In this document: one piece after another, positions 16,104 to 25,969 of the stretch | How positions within the stretch are numbered: position 1 is the first letter of the stretch | Layout of the letters: every line of letters begins with the position of its first letter | Source of the DNA: Natronosporangium sp035305625 | GTDB taxonomy: Bacteria > Actinomycetota > Actinomycetes > Mycobacteriales > Micromonosporaceae | NCBI GenBank assembly: GCA_963809545.1 | Contig: CAWEKD010000006.1 | Span: 1 to 64,000 of the forward strand | DNA: 64,000 nucleotides | Direction of reading: 5' to 3' | Made by a program: the position numbers and the translations under genes | Notes under the pieces: model-generated | Seen by the model: the letters and a program-made list of their open reading frames with translations, nothing else | Database searches by the model: none | Told to the model about the DNA's origin: nothing

Positions 16104-18665
16104 GCTGCGCTCTCTCTAGAGGTGATGACGAGGCAGTACGTGCCAGAGGGCACGGTTTCTCATGTGGAGGAGCTGCGATCCCCAGGGCGGATGACGCGGC
16201 GGCAGCACCCAGTTGCCTCACCGTGCCGGACGCGTTGCGATCCCCTAGGGCGATGACGACCAGGCGCCGGCCGCTGGCCGCCTCCAGCGTGCCGTTGCGA
16301 TCCCTCTAGCGGGTGATGGCGACGACAGGGCCGTACTCCAGCGACGCCTCCACTTCGCGGCCTGGATCTACGCCTAGGGCCTGATGACGATCGCGGATGT
16401 GTCGGAGTACGCCCGCTCACAGGTTGCGATCCCTCTAGGGCTGATGACGACGCCGCGACCGCGGCTGCGGTCATCGGCGTGACCGCGGTTGCGATCCCTC
16501 TAGGGCTGATGACGACCCGCACGGCGCATGACCGGCAGCGCCACGCCGTGTTGCGATCCCTCTAGGGCTGATGACGACCGCGATCGTCGCGCGGGCTCGG
16601 CACAGGCAGCGTGTTGCGATCCCTCTAGGGCTGATGACGACTGCCGTACGGCACCGGAGCCGCTCACCACCGGCAGGTGCGTTGCGATCCCTCTAGGGCT
16701 GATGACGACCTCGGCCTGGACCGCCGACCTAGCCGCAGACGGCGTTGCGATCCCTCTAGGGCTGATGACGACGCCGTGACCCCGAGCTCTGGCGTCGGCC
16801 ATGGCAGCCGTGTTGCGATCCCTCTAGGGCTGATGACGACGTCGGTGCTGTCGGGTAGCGGCTCGCGGTCGCGACCACCGTTGCGATCCCTCTAGGGCTG
16901 ATGACGACATGCATGCCGGCATCCTGGCTGTCGGCCTGGCCACGGGTTGCGATCCCTCTAGGGCTGATGACGACGACGGTGTTGATCGGCAGCGGTCCTG
17001 GCGTCCGACGCGGTTGCGATCCCTCTAGGGCTGATGACGACGGTGCCGGCGACCGCGCACCGTCCGGCGCTGCGCGTTGCGATCCCTCTAGGGCTGATGA
17101 CGAGCTGGCTGCGGCCGCGCCGCTGGCCGGCCGTCGCAGTGTTGCGATCCCTCTAGGGGTGATGACGAGCCGGGACTGGCGGCAATGCTGGCGGTCGCCG
17201 GCGTCGCGTTGCGATCCCTCTAGGGGTGATGACGAGTCGCGCGCCGAGTCCCGCACCCGCGGTCGATCGGCGTTGCGATCCCTCTAGGGGTGATGACGAG
17301 CGGAGCTGCTGGTCCGGGCCGTGCCGCCCGTCGCCGTGTTGCGATCCCTCTAGGGGTGATGACGAGGCGGCGATCTGACCGGCCATGTCGTCAGTGGCCA
17401 GCCGTGACGGTTGCGATCCCTCTAGGGGTGATGACGAGCGGATCGTCCGCCGGTCGCCTCAGCTGGACTCACGTTGCGATCCCTCTAGGGGTGATGACGA
17501 GCACTTGACGGCACACGCGCCCCAAGACGGCAACGCGTTGCGATCCCTCTAGGGGTGATGACGAGTGGCGTGCTGCGTAGCGCGATTGCCGCAGCTGGCA
17601 GCGTTGCGATCCCTCTAGGGGTGATGACGAGCAGCGGCATAGCGCAGCACGTGCTCCGCTCGGCAGCGTTGCGATCCCTCTAGGGGTGATGACGAGGCTG
17701 GTCTGCCGGCGCGATGCCACGGACGGCCTGGTCGTTGCGATCCCTCTAGGGGTGATGACGAGCCGCGTGACCGGCGCTCGACCGGCATGCTCGAGCAGCG
17801 TTGCGATCCCTCTAGGGGTGATGACGAGTCGCAGTGCAGCCGCGCTGCCGCGACGCTCGGCACGTTGCGATCCCTCTAGGGGTGATGACGAGCCGGACAC
17901 GCGCACCGGCGGCACTGCCGCGGCTCGTGTTGCGATCCCTCTAGGGGTGATGACGAGCGGCGCCACTGGCGCTGTGCACCGCAGGTCGACAGCCGTTGCG
18001 ATCCCTCTAGGGGTGATGACGAGCGGCGCCTGCGGCTGCTGACCGGCCAGTGCCATCACGTTGCGATCCCTCTAGGGGTGATGACGAGCGGCTGCGGCCG
18101 CGTGCGCCGGCGACCGGTCGCGTTGCGATCCCTCTAGGGGTGATGACGAGAGGCCACGCCGCGCCGGCCGCTCGGAGCCACGTTGCGATCCCTCTAGGGG
18201 TGATGACGAGCGCGATGCCGTGCTCGGGCGGCCTGCAGCCGCCAGGTTGCGATCCCTCTAGGGGTGATGACGAGGGCCATAGCTGGCTGGCTGGCGTCCG
18301 GCTGGAGCCGCGTTGCGATCCCTCTAGGGGTGATGACGAGCGGCGCTGCCGCGGCGACCACAGCCGACGTACTGTTGCGATCCCTCTAGGGGTGATGACG
18401 AGCGTGGCCGTACCTGGCCGGACGCTACCGTGCAGCTACTGTTGCGATCCCTCTAGGGGTGATGACGAGGCGCCCGAGACTACGGCACGCCGATCGGCAC
18501 GGCCGTTGCGATCCCTCTAGGGGTGATGACGAGCTGGGCGCTGGGCGGCTGCACGTTCCCGGCGGCATCGCGTTGCGATCCCTCTAGGGGTGATGACGAG
18601 CCGGACCCAGCTCGCCGGCGCTAGCAGTGCGCGTCCGTTGCGATCCCTCTAGGGGTGATGACGAG
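16104..18665 (-). CRISPR. Type I-B CRISPR array 1, about 40 repeats
   Basis: Thirty-five regular 29-base repeats run from 16423 to 18637 (start positions), preceded by about five degenerate ones from 16104. Plus-strand repeats begin GTTGCGATCCCTCTAGGG. Repeats 16423-17013 end CTGATGACGAC, 17076 ends CTGATGACGAG, and 17141 onward end GTGATGACGAG. Spacers are mostly 33-39 bases (one of 43). The shared leader lies at the right end and degeneration at the left, so transcription runs on the minus strand; the crRNA repeat then ends ATCGCAAC, a normal 8-base handle. Confidence 0.98.
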
Positions 18666-18759
18666 GGCAAGATAACAGTCCAGGTCAGGGCTGGAAAACC
18701 GACCAGTTGATCATGGGATTCTGCAGCGGTCCGCCGGTTGTGCATCACCGCAGGTCACA
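18666..18759 (-). promoter_or_regulatory. CRISPR leader 1
   Basis: These 94 bases are closely matched by 28238-28331, beside the last repeat of array 2; shared blocks include GGCAAGATAAC, CCAGTTGATCATG and GCAGCGGTCCG. It fills the gap between the array and the cas2 stop codon. It is expected to hold the array promoter and the signals for new spacer insertion. Confidence 0.85.
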
Positions 18760-18766
18760 GTGGTTG

Positions 18767-19030
18767 TCACAGGACCGAGTCGGTGTGGCCCGCCTGCTGC
18801 CCCAGACAGTCGATCTGCACATCCTGAGCTGATCGGATCCGGTAGGCCCGGATGCTGTCGTAGCCAAGATCAAGCTGTGCCCGTAGTTCACTTGTCAAGG
18901 AACGGTACTGTGCTTCGGTCAGTTCTCCTTGGAACACACTACGCTGCACCCAGCGCAGGTACCGCCGGCAGGTCTTGATCACCCGCGGATTCCGCTGAGC
19001 GGCGGTGTCATAGACCATGATCACAAACAC
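18767..19030 (-). CDS. cas2: CRISPR integration subunit Cas2
   Basis: An 87-residue protein beginning MFVIMVYDTA, with the conserved Asp at the end of the first strand, then RYLRWVQRSVFQGEL and the YDSIRAYRI strand, the standard Cas2 ferredoxin-like fold and length. It forms the Cas1-Cas2 complex that inserts new spacers at the leader end. It starts three bases after the cas1 stop and is the last gene of the operon, next to leader 1. Confidence 0.95.
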   Translation of the reverse strand: MFVIMVYDTAAQRNPRVIKTCRRYLRWVQRSVFQGELTEAQYRSLTSELRAQLDLGYDSIRAYRIRSAQDVQIDCLGQQAGHTDSVL

Positions 19031-19033
19031 GGC

Positions 19034-20014
19034 TCACCACCATGGGCGGAACGCTCGGTACGGTTTGTCTTCCAAACAGAGCCGGACCAGTTTCAGAGCC
19101 TCCAGGTGGAGCAGCTCGTCGTAGGAGATTTTCCGGCGTAGTGACCGGTGGTAGACGGTGGTCTCGAACTCGTCCCGCAGCATGGCCGCTACTTTCTTCC
19201 GCCCTTCTGGGGTCAGGGAGGCGCTTCCGACCGCGGTTTCGAAGTCGTTCGCCCGCAGCGATCGTTGGGCTGCGCACCGCCGGAGCAGCCGCTCAGCGAA
19301 CAGTGGTTTGAAGACTTCCGCGAGGTCGAGCGCGAGCGTGTTCCGCCGCCGGTCGGTGTCGCTGTGGAGGAAACCGATCGCCGGGCTCAGGGGGGTGCAT
19401 CGGATCGCGGTCAACACCCGGGCGTACACCACCGCGTTCACATAGCTGATGAAGGCGTTGCCGGCGTTCCGGGGTGGGCGGCGGCTGCGGCCTTCGAGTT
19501 TCAGCCAGGCGGGGAGGCTCAAGTCCAGGATCCCCCATGCGGTGCGGCGGAAGTTGCCCTCCACGCCCATGAGTTGTCCAGGGTCGGTGGCGGTTTCGGC
19601 CTGCGTCACCAGGTGCTGGTACGGCTCGTCCAATAGTTCTGATCCGATGGCCCAGCGCACGTTGGCGGCCGCGGCCAACACTAGCTGCCGCGCCACTGCG
19701 GTCCGCCGCGGGCCGTCAGATGCCAGCTGGACCTGAGCTTTCAGCACGGTGGCGGACACCATGTCTTCGACCGGGGTGAGTGATCCGGCGTAGTTGCCGT
19801 AGTGGTCGAGCAGGTGCAGCACCACCCCGTGGCGGCCTAGCAGTGAGACCGCGGAGGTGTTGAGGTCGACGTGGTCGAACGCCACCAGGTCGCGTACGTC
19901 GGTGATTGGGATGCGGACCGGGGTGTGGTCGGGGCGTTCGATGCGGAGGCTGCCGCCTTCGCGGCGGATCCGGCAGGGTTCGGTGAGCCAGTAGGTGCGG
20001 GACCGGGTCGGCAT
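19034..20014 (-). CDS. cas1: CRISPR integrase Cas1
   Basis: A 326-residue protein, starting at an ATG that overlaps the cas4 stop (TGATG). The metal-binding residues are visible: Glu in MGVEGNFRR, His in AIGFLHSDT and Asp in LALDLAEVFKP. It carries out the cutting-joining step in spacer acquisition. The length and the sequence AGNAFISYVNAVVYARV suit the type I-B group. A start 14 codons upstream is possible but would lie inside cas4. Confidence 0.97.
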   Translation of the reverse strand: MPTRSRTYWLTEPCRIRREGGSLRIERPDHTPVRIPITDVRDLVAFDHVDLNTSAVSLLGRHGVVLHLLDHYGNYAGSLTPVEDMVSATVLKAQVQLASDGPRRTAVARQLVLAAAANVRWAIGSELLDEPYQHLVTQAETATDPGQLMGVEGNFRRTAWGILDLSLPAWLKLEGRSRRPPRNAGNAFISYVNAVVYARVLTAIRCTPLSPAIGFLHSDTDRRRNTLALDLAEVFKPLFAERLLRRCAAQRSLRANDFETAVGSASLTPEGRKKVAAMLRDEFETTVYHRSLRRKISYDELLHLEALKLVRLCLEDKPYRAFRPWW

Positions 20015-20511
20015 CAGTCTCCCCAGCAGTAGTCGAGGTATGCGCAGCCCCGACACTGTGGTCGGGGGAGTCGGTTCGGGATGGTGGGTGTGGCGATGAC
20101 TTGTCGGGCCTCTGCCTCGGCCTGTTCGGCCAACTGGCGGGCTTGCTCGTCCCAGTCGACTTGCAGGGTGCGGCGGATCAGCGGGTAGTGCACGACTCCG
20201 CCGCGGACGGTGACACCGCGGCGGGCGAGTAGGAGACAGTAGTGTCGCACCTGGGCGGCGTGGGCTTCGGAGGGTTTCCGGGACGACTTGGTTTCGTGCA
20301 CCACCGCCCCTACCTCCACCCAGTCGATTTTGGCTTGTCCGAGGTCGATGTCGTGGCGGCGGCGGTATGTGGTTTCATCCACCACCTCCCCGAACGCGAC
20401 TAGTTCGCTGCCCGCTTCGGGGCGGTAGCCTCGGCTGTAGAGCCACAGTTGGCGGGGGCAGTGCCGCAGGTATTTGATGTGCACGCCACCGATTTCGCTT
20501 GGCGTGGTCAT
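20014..20511 (-). CDS. cas4: Cas4 nuclease for spacer selection
   Basis: 165 residues, the Dna2/RecB-type Cas4. The iron-sulfur cysteines are C18 (RHCPRQ) and C153, C156, C162 (QCRGC, DYCWG); the nuclease motif is VVHETKSS (ExK). It trims prespacers and helps choose PAM-adjacent ones with correct orientation. The ATG overlaps the cas3 stop by four bases (ATGA). Confidence 0.96.
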   Translation of the reverse strand: MTTPSEIGGVHIKYLRHCPRQLWLYSRGYRPEAGSELVAFGEVVDETTYRRRHDIDLGQAKIDWVEVGAVVHETKSSRKPSEAHAAQVRHYCLLLARRGVTVRGGVVHYPLIRRTLQVDWDEQARQLAEQAEAEARQVIATPTIPNRLPRPQCRGCAYLDYCWGD

Positions 20512-22838
20512 AGCACGGTCTCCACCGGGGGTGGGGTGTGCTGGCGATCGGGGAGGATCAGGCCGAGGGTGGGGTCGTAGGGGATGCCGGGGGCCAGCAC
20601 ATGGACTCCGAGTGTGGGCTCTATCCGGCAGCCGAGGGTTTTCATCTGGGCGTACCGGATCGGGATCAGCAGGTCGGCAGCGAGGAGGTAGTGGCCGTCT
20701 TCGCCGGTGAGCGCCTCGCGATAGGTCGGTACGTCTTCGTGGCGCAACACTTCGACGGTGTCGAAGTGTTCGTCCAGTGCGACGGCGAATTCGGTGCGGT
20801 CGTCAAACGGGTTCGTGAAGGTGAGGAACGCTTCCGCGAACGCGTCTCGGGCGTGTCGGGCTTGGTCGAGCCAGCGCTGCCCTGCCGGGGAGGCGTAGGA
20901 TGCTTCGAGCCACGCCGCGAGGTCCTGTTCGGACAGATCTTCGCCCTGGTGGCCGGCGATGATGTCCCAGGCGGTGGTGAGTACGTCCGCCGAATACGGC
21001 CGGGGCGACTCGACCTGATGGACCCGGAATTCGACCCGCCCGTCCGGGTGTCGACCGCGCCGATTGACTCGACCCATCCGCTGCACCACTGATTCGATCG
21101 GGGCCACCTCGGTGACGCCACGGTCGAAGTCGAGGCAGAGGGAGACCTCCACGGTCTGGGTGGCGACCACCAGCCCGCCGCGGCGTCGGGCCGGTTCGCC
21201 GGCTGACCGTTCCGGGTGGCGGGGCAGGAGGCGACGTTCGATCGCTGCCCGGTCACGGGCCCGGAATCGGGAGTGCAGCAGGATCGCCGCGTCGGGGTCG
21301 TCCGGGAGGGCGGCCTGCGCGGCCGGCGCCAACGCCTCGTACAGGTGCTGTGCTTTGGTGACGGTGTTGGCCACCACCAGCACACTGTGACCATCCTCCA
21401 CCCAGGACTGGATGCGGGTCAAGCTGTCCGGGGAGTCGATCGGTTGCGGGTCGGCCACCACCCGGTGTCGGGGCAGCGCCAGCTCCGGTGGGGCGGTCAC
21501 GGTGTGGACCGGTGCGGCCAGTGATTCTTCGATCAGGGTGACGAGCTGGGGTGCGAGGGTGGCGGACAGTACCGCGATCCGGCTGCCGAGCCGCTGCCAC
21601 AGCCGCATGGTGGCGCAGATCCGTCCGAAGGTTTCCGGATCGTAGGCGTGGAGTTCGTCGCACACGAACACCGCATTGGCCTGCTCCAGCAGCAGGGAGG
21701 AGCAGCTGGGTCCGGCGAGGGCGCCCCGCAGCAGCTGGTACGGGGTGGCCACTCGTAGCCGGTGGGTCATGAGCCGGGCGGCGTTCGCTTCTGCGCTGGC
21801 TTTGACCGCTGCGTCCCGGGTGGGGGCCTGGTCGTCTTCGCAGGCGCGGCTGAGGAGGGTCTGTGCCACTTTGCCGTGCAGGATGCCGACGTCCGCCGCG
21901 GATTGTCCCGGTTCTGGGGCCAGTGAGCGCCGGAACCGGTCGGCGATCGCATTGATCGAGGCCCGGTAGGGCAGGGTCCAGATCACCCGCGGTTCTCCCG
22001 GCATGTTCGCCACCTGTCGGGCCGCCCACGCCAGTCCAGCTTCGGTTTTGCCGCTGCCGGTGGGGGCGCGGAGAACCAGATGTCCAGTGACCGCCCCGGC
22101 TGCTTGCTGGTGCGGGTACGGCGCAGGTAGCCGATGGAGATAGTCGACGGGCAGCGGCAGACGTCGATGGAGGGGGAGGTGGGCGGAGGCGGCCCGGTCG
22201 GCGAGGGTGACCGCCCCCTGCATCAGCACCGCCACCAGGCCCGCCTCGTCGTCCGCCTCTTCCCAGTGGAATTCCAGGGCCTCGAAACAGTCCCGGGCCC
22301 GCTGCCACAACGGAGTCCCGTCCGGTACGGGGGAGGGGACCCCGAGCTGGGCAGCGAACCATGTCAGGAACGCCTCCACCACCGCTGGTGGGGCAGCGGC
22401 GTCGCCGAAGTCCCGCTCCCAGTTCTGGGGGCACTGCTTTATCAGGGTGCGGGTACTGGTGTGGCTGGCGAGTGGGCGGTGGTGGAAGGCGACCCCGGCG
22501 GCCACCAGCATCCGGTGGTCGGGGTCCGCTGCCGCGAGCAGCGCGTCCACGAACCCTAGGGACAGCAGCTCGTGCCGCTGTCCCCACCGGGAGCCACCGG
22601 GCGCGAGTTGGTCCTGGAACCCGGTGGCGACTTTGCCGGCGTCGTGCAGCAGCCCGGCCTGCTCCGCCCAAGTCCAGAATTGGGGCACCGACGCGAGTAT
22701 CCCGGCGGCGCCGATCCGGGCGGCCAGCACCCGGACCGTGTCGCGGACCGCCAGGCTGTGGGTGGTGAGCAGCTCCGGTTGACCGCCTCGACCCCGCCGG
22801 GCCGACTTGGCCAGGATGGTGGTCAGTGGATCACTCAC
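20508..22838 (-). CDS. cas3: Cas3 helicase-nuclease
   Basis: 776 residues from a GTG that overlaps the cas5 stop (GTGA). The N-terminal HD nuclease has LLHDAGK (HD at 65-66) and GVAFHH. The superfamily 2 helicase part has Walker A PTGSGKT (259-265), DELH (393-396), SAT (424-426) and QRMGRVNRRG. It is recruited by Cascade to unwind and degrade target DNA. HD and helicase are in one chain, and all key motifs are present, so the interference step should be active. Confidence 0.97.
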   Translation of the reverse strand: MSDPLTTILAKSARRGRGGQPELLTTHSLAVRDTVRVLAARIGAAGILASVPQFWTWAEQAGLLHDAGKVATGFQDQLAPGGSRWGQRHELLSLGFVDALLAAADPDHRMLVAAGVAFHHRPLASHTSTRTLIKQCPQNWERDFGDAAAPPAVVEAFLTWFAAQLGVPSPVPDGTPLWQRARDCFEALEFHWEEADDEAGLVAVLMQGAVTLADRAASAHLPLHRRLPLPVDYLHRLPAPYPHQQAAGAVTGHLVLRAPTGSGKTEAGLAWAARQVANMPGEPRVIWTLPYRASINAIADRFRRSLAPEPGQSAADVGILHGKVAQTLLSRACEDDQAPTRDAAVKASAEANAARLMTHRLRVATPYQLLRGALAGPSCSSLLLEQANAVFVCDELHAYDPETFGRICATMRLWQRLGSRIAVLSATLAPQLVTLIEESLAAPVHTVTAPPELALPRHRVVADPQPIDSPDSLTRIQSWVEDGHSVLVVANTVTKAQHLYEALAPAAQAALPDDPDAAILLHSRFRARDRAAIERRLLPRHPERSAGEPARRRGGLVVATQTVEVSLCLDFDRGVTEVAPIESVVQRMGRVNRRGRHPDGRVEFRVHQVESPRPYSADVLTTAWDIIAGHQGEDLSEQDLAAWLEASYASPAGQRWLDQARHARDAFAEAFLTFTNPFDDRTEFAVALDEHFDTVEVLRHEDVPTYREALTGEDGHYLLAADLLIPIRYAQMKTLGCRIEPTLGVHVLAPGIPYDPTLGLILPDRQHTPPPVETVL

Positions 22839-23503
22839 GGGGTCTCCAGCCACACGGCCTGGTCACCGTCCCGCCAGGCATCGTGCACTTGGGTTTCCCC
22901 ACCGCCGGTGGGGCACCAGAGGAAGGTGCCGAACCGGGTGTCACACCGATCCGGGGAGACCACCGTGGTGAGCCGCAACGTACTGGCCGGGGAGAGGTCG
23001 TGGGCGTGCGGCGGGGCGACCGCGTAACCGACCGTGGCATGAGTGGCTGGCTGCAGGGTCACCTCCCGGATGTCGACGACGTGGACGACGTCTTGGGAGC
23101 GGCCGAGCCGCAGCGGCCACACCGGCCGCCGGAGGGCGCGGGCCACCCGCTGGCCGTCTTCCCCGGGCACCCACAGCACCACCCGGACCGCGGCGAGGAA
23201 GTCCCGTTTCCGGATGGTCATGCCGCCTTTGATAGCGGCGACCCGACCGGCCACGGCCGGGTTGCCGCCGTCGCTGCTGATCGGATGGTACGTCTCCAGG
23301 TCGGTGCCGTATCCTTCGGCGTGGGCGGCGATCCCGACCGGGGGCGCGTACCCCAGTTCCCCGACCGCAGCCGCCAGCAGGCCCCGGACCGTCGACAGGG
23401 GCGGGACCGGCAGACATCTGGTGACCCCAGGGAACATCGGGTCGCGGAACGAGGCGACCGGGGCGAACAGTTCGACCCGGACCGCCGGGAGTGCGTCACT
23501 CAC
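22835..23503 (-). CDS. cas5: Cascade subunit Cas5 (Cst5t type)
   Basis: 222 residues from GTG 23503, whose first codons overlap the end of cas7. The N-terminal strand and loop (VRVELFAPVASFRDP, PPLSTVRGLLAAAVGEL) are the signature of Cas5 proteins of the Tneap/I-B group. It caps the 5' handle of the crRNA in the interference complex. The later part contains VRVVLWVPGEDG and SQDVVHVVDIREV. An upstream in-frame start would overlap cas7 further and has no support. Confidence 0.93.
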   Translation of the reverse strand: MSDALPAVRVELFAPVASFRDPMFPGVTRCLPVPPLSTVRGLLAAAVGELGYAPPVGIAAHAEGYGTDLETYHPISSDGGNPAVAGRVAAIKGGMTIRKRDFLAAVRVVLWVPGEDGQRVARALRRPVWPLRLGRSQDVVHVVDIREVTLQPATHATVGYAVAPPHAHDLSPASTLRLTTVVSPDRCDTRFGTFLWCPTGGGETQVHDAWRDGDQAVWLETP

Positions 23504-24560
23504 TGCGCTGCCCGCGTCGGTCCTCGAACCAGTCGTCGTGCTCCCCGTCCCGGATCTCCTGGGCCAGGTCGGTGAGCACAGACCGGGGGTGGTCGATGAG
23601 GATCTGTCCACCTTCCAGCCGGTCCTTCACCGCGGTGTGGAACTCTTCCCGCACCGGGTCCCGGAAGCCGGGCCGCCACCCTATCCGGATCGGCGGCAGC
23701 CACTCGCCCGACCATGCGTCCAATTCTTTGGCCAGCACGTCGCCGCGGACCTGCACCCCGCGACCGTCCGGATCCTCCACCACGTAGGCGAACGGGTTCA
23801 CCCCACCCTGCATGGCGGCGAGCAGCAGGAACGCCGGGATCCGGTCACCGTAGTGCAGCGCCTTCTTCGCCCCACCGGCGATGGTGGCGAGCGCGTCCAG
23901 CAGCAGCGCGGCCCGTTCCCGACGGACCTCCAGCGGCAGCCGCACCGCCGGCTGCCCCCGGAAGGTGGTCACCGTGCCACCCAGCTGCATCGCCTCGGCG
24001 GCCGTCAGCGCATCCTGCTCCGACAGGTAGTTCGCCCGGCCGGAGCGTTGCCCACCCAGGGTGAACGTGCCGATCCGGGGCAGGTCCAGCAGGAACGGGG
24101 CGGCCAGATCAGCGCTGTAGAACTCGTGGCTGTGCAGCACTGGCTCGGGGATGCCCCGGCTCATCACCCCGAAGTCTTCCACCAGCCGGACCGGCGCCAC
24201 CGACACCAGTGTGCCGACCATGAACGGGCTGTCCCGCAAGGTGGTGGAGTCTCCGTCCTTTTTGGTGGCTTTCATGTAGCCGAACAGGTCGTCGTCCACG
24301 TACCGGATCGGGTCGGCGGCGGTGGTCGCCTGCTGCGCCTTCTTCTGCGCCTTCCCGACCCGTTCGGTGGGGGAGGGCACCATCCCGAGGTCGACCATGG
24401 TGTCCCGCAGCCAGCGGCGGAACGCCTGCGCGGAGACGTACGTGTGCTTGCGGCCCCGAATCCACATCGACTTCACGCGGGCGGTGGTGCCGTCCGCCAC
24501 ACCATTGTTGGGGGCACCCGCCTCCACTGCTAGCACGAGCTGCCCTGCCAGATATGCCAT
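23496..24560 (-). CDS. cas7: Cascade backbone subunit Cas7 (Cst2/DevR type)
   Basis: 354 residues beginning MAYLAGQLVLAVEAGAPNNG, with RKHTYVSAQAFRRWLRDTM, RDSPFMVGTLVSV and HSHEFYSADLAAPFLLDL, typical of the DevR/Cst2 Cas7 family. Several copies wrap the crRNA spacer. Its ATG overlaps the cas8 stop (TGATG). Confidence 0.95.
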   Translation of the reverse strand: MAYLAGQLVLAVEAGAPNNGVADGTTARVKSMWIRGRKHTYVSAQAFRRWLRDTMVDLGMVPSPTERVGKAQKKAQQATTAADPIRYVDDDLFGYMKATKKDGDSTTLRDSPFMVGTLVSVAPVRLVEDFGVMSRGIPEPVLHSHEFYSADLAAPFLLDLPRIGTFTLGGQRSGRANYLSEQDALTAAEAMQLGGTVTTFRGQPAVRLPLEVRRERAALLLDALATIAGGAKKALHYGDRIPAFLLLAAMQGGVNPFAYVVEDPDGRGVQVRGDVLAKELDAWSGEWLPPIRIGWRPGFRDPVREEFHTAVKDRLEGGQILIDHPRSVLTDLAQEIRDGEHDDWFEDRRGQRSE

Positions 24561-25969
24561 CAGTCGTTCTCCTCGTAGTCCGCGTCCTCACCCCGCCGCA
24601 AGGACTCCTCGATAGGCTGCTCCTCCACGTCCTCCGCCTGCTGGTCGGCGCCGATCACAATTTTTTGCGCGACCAGTTTGTCGACCACGGTGAAGAACAG
24701 CAGCATGCGCCGGTGTGCCCCGTCTGGCCCGGCGGCGAGTATCCGCTGCGCGTCGGCGGCCCGCATCGGCAGTGGTGGGTCGTCCGGGCCTTGGTCCAGG
24801 AACAACCGGGCTTGGGCCTGCATCAGTAGCCCGCCCAACGCGCCCGGCCGGCGGGCGACCTTCACGTACTCGTTGAACCGGCCCCGGGGGTTGCCGGACG
24901 CGATCCACCGGGCCAGCAGTTCCGCGACTGGCTCCAGCTCGGTCAGGTTCATCTCCAGCATCTCCTCGGCGTAGTGGCGAGCCAGGGCGACCAGCGCCTG
25001 ATAGGCCCGAGGGGTCAGATGATCGATTCGGTCTTCCACCAGGCGGAAGACTTTCTCCAGCAGGAGCGCTCTGGGGCGGCCGGACGGCTCGAACAGCGTC
25101 CGCGCCACCTGGTCGACGCCGTACTCGGTCACCGCGCCGGACCGGTCCCGTCGTTCCAGCAGCCGGCACAGGGTGGCCCAGCCGTGGACCGCTGCCGGGT
25201 ATTTAGGCAGGGAATTGAGGAACACCGCCAACCGGCTGCGGCTCTCCTGCACCGTCAGCCACGGCTCCTGATTGTCGTTCTTGAAGGTCCACAGTGTCAC
25301 CGGCGTGCGCAGGTCGAACGTGCGCAGGATCTGGACCACCACCCGCTCCGGCGAGGCCTGGAACCGATCCATGCTTCCGGTGGCGATGAGCTGCTTGGCC
25401 CGTTGGACATTCCGGCGTACGAACTGTCGCTCCACCCGTTCGGACCCGGCGGTGATCACCGTGGCGGAGCCGAGCGTGACCGCCGCCCCGTACGGCACCG
25501 CCCAGATCGCGACCCGACAGCCCCAGCACACCGGCCAGCCGCCGGTGCCGGGTGGCAGGGTGTTGCGGGCCTTGGCGGTGTCGAACATCGGCAGCCGGTC
25601 TTTGGCCCAGCGGACTGAGGCGGGGGAGTCACAGAACACGCACAGGTCGGTCGGATGCGGTGTTCCTTCGGCTAGCAGCGCCGCGATCTGCTCGTCCAGG
25701 TCGGACCATTTCTTCCGTTGGGCGTGGGTGGCGGGCGAGTTCGGGTACAGCGCGAACAGTACCTTCCACCATGAATAGATGCTGTCCTGGTCGGAGGCGT
25801 GGGCAGCGCGCTGCAGGTCGATGACGATCCGATCCCGGACTCGGGTCAAGTCGTCGGATGTGACTTGGGTGGGATGGGGGCGGTTAGCGAGAACAGCTAC
25901 CGCCCAGGCGCCGGTGCGTTGGATGGGGTGGCTGGTCAGCTGCAGCGGTGGTGAGGTCAGCGCAGCCAT
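24560..25969 (-). CDS. cas8b1: Cascade large subunit Cas8b1 (Cst1, CXXC-CXXC)
   Basis: 469 residues. Two CxxC pairs, C110/C113 (DLCVFCDSP) and C148/C151 (PVCWGCRV), are the hallmark of the Cst1 protein of type I-B (Tneap). It begins QLTSHPIQRTGAWAVAVLA-like sequence and has a helical C-terminal part and an acidic tail (EDADYEEND). It recognises the PAM and supports target binding. It overlaps cas6 by 13 bases. This gene decides the subtype. Confidence 0.93.
   Translation of the reverse strand: MAALTSPPLQLTSHPIQRTGAWAVAVLANRPHPTQVTSDDLTRVRDRIVIDLQRAAHASDQDSIYSWWKVLFALYPNSPATHAQRKKWSDLDEQIAALLAEGTPHPTDLCVFCDSPASVRWAKDRLPMFDTAKARNTLPPGTGGWPVCWGCRVAIWAVPYGAAVTLGSATVITAGSERVERQFVRRNVQRAKQLIATGSMDRFQASPERVVVQILRTFDLRTPVTLWTFKNDNQEPWLTVQESRSRLAVFLNSLPKYPAAVHGWATLCRLLERRDRSGAVTEYGVDQVARTLFEPSGRPRALLLEKVFRLVEDRIDHLTPRAYQALVALARHYAEEMLEMNLTELEPVAELLARWIASGNPRGRFNEYVKVARRPGALGGLLMQAQARLFLDQGPDDPPLPMRAADAQRILAAGPDGAHRRMLLFFTVVDKLVAQKIVIGADQQAEDVEEQPIEESLRRGEDADYEEND

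Noticed and set aside
16528..18520. Several plus- and minus-strand frames across array 1
   Set aside because: They are translations of CRISPR repeats (recurring AIPLGVMT or ITPRGIAT), not genes.
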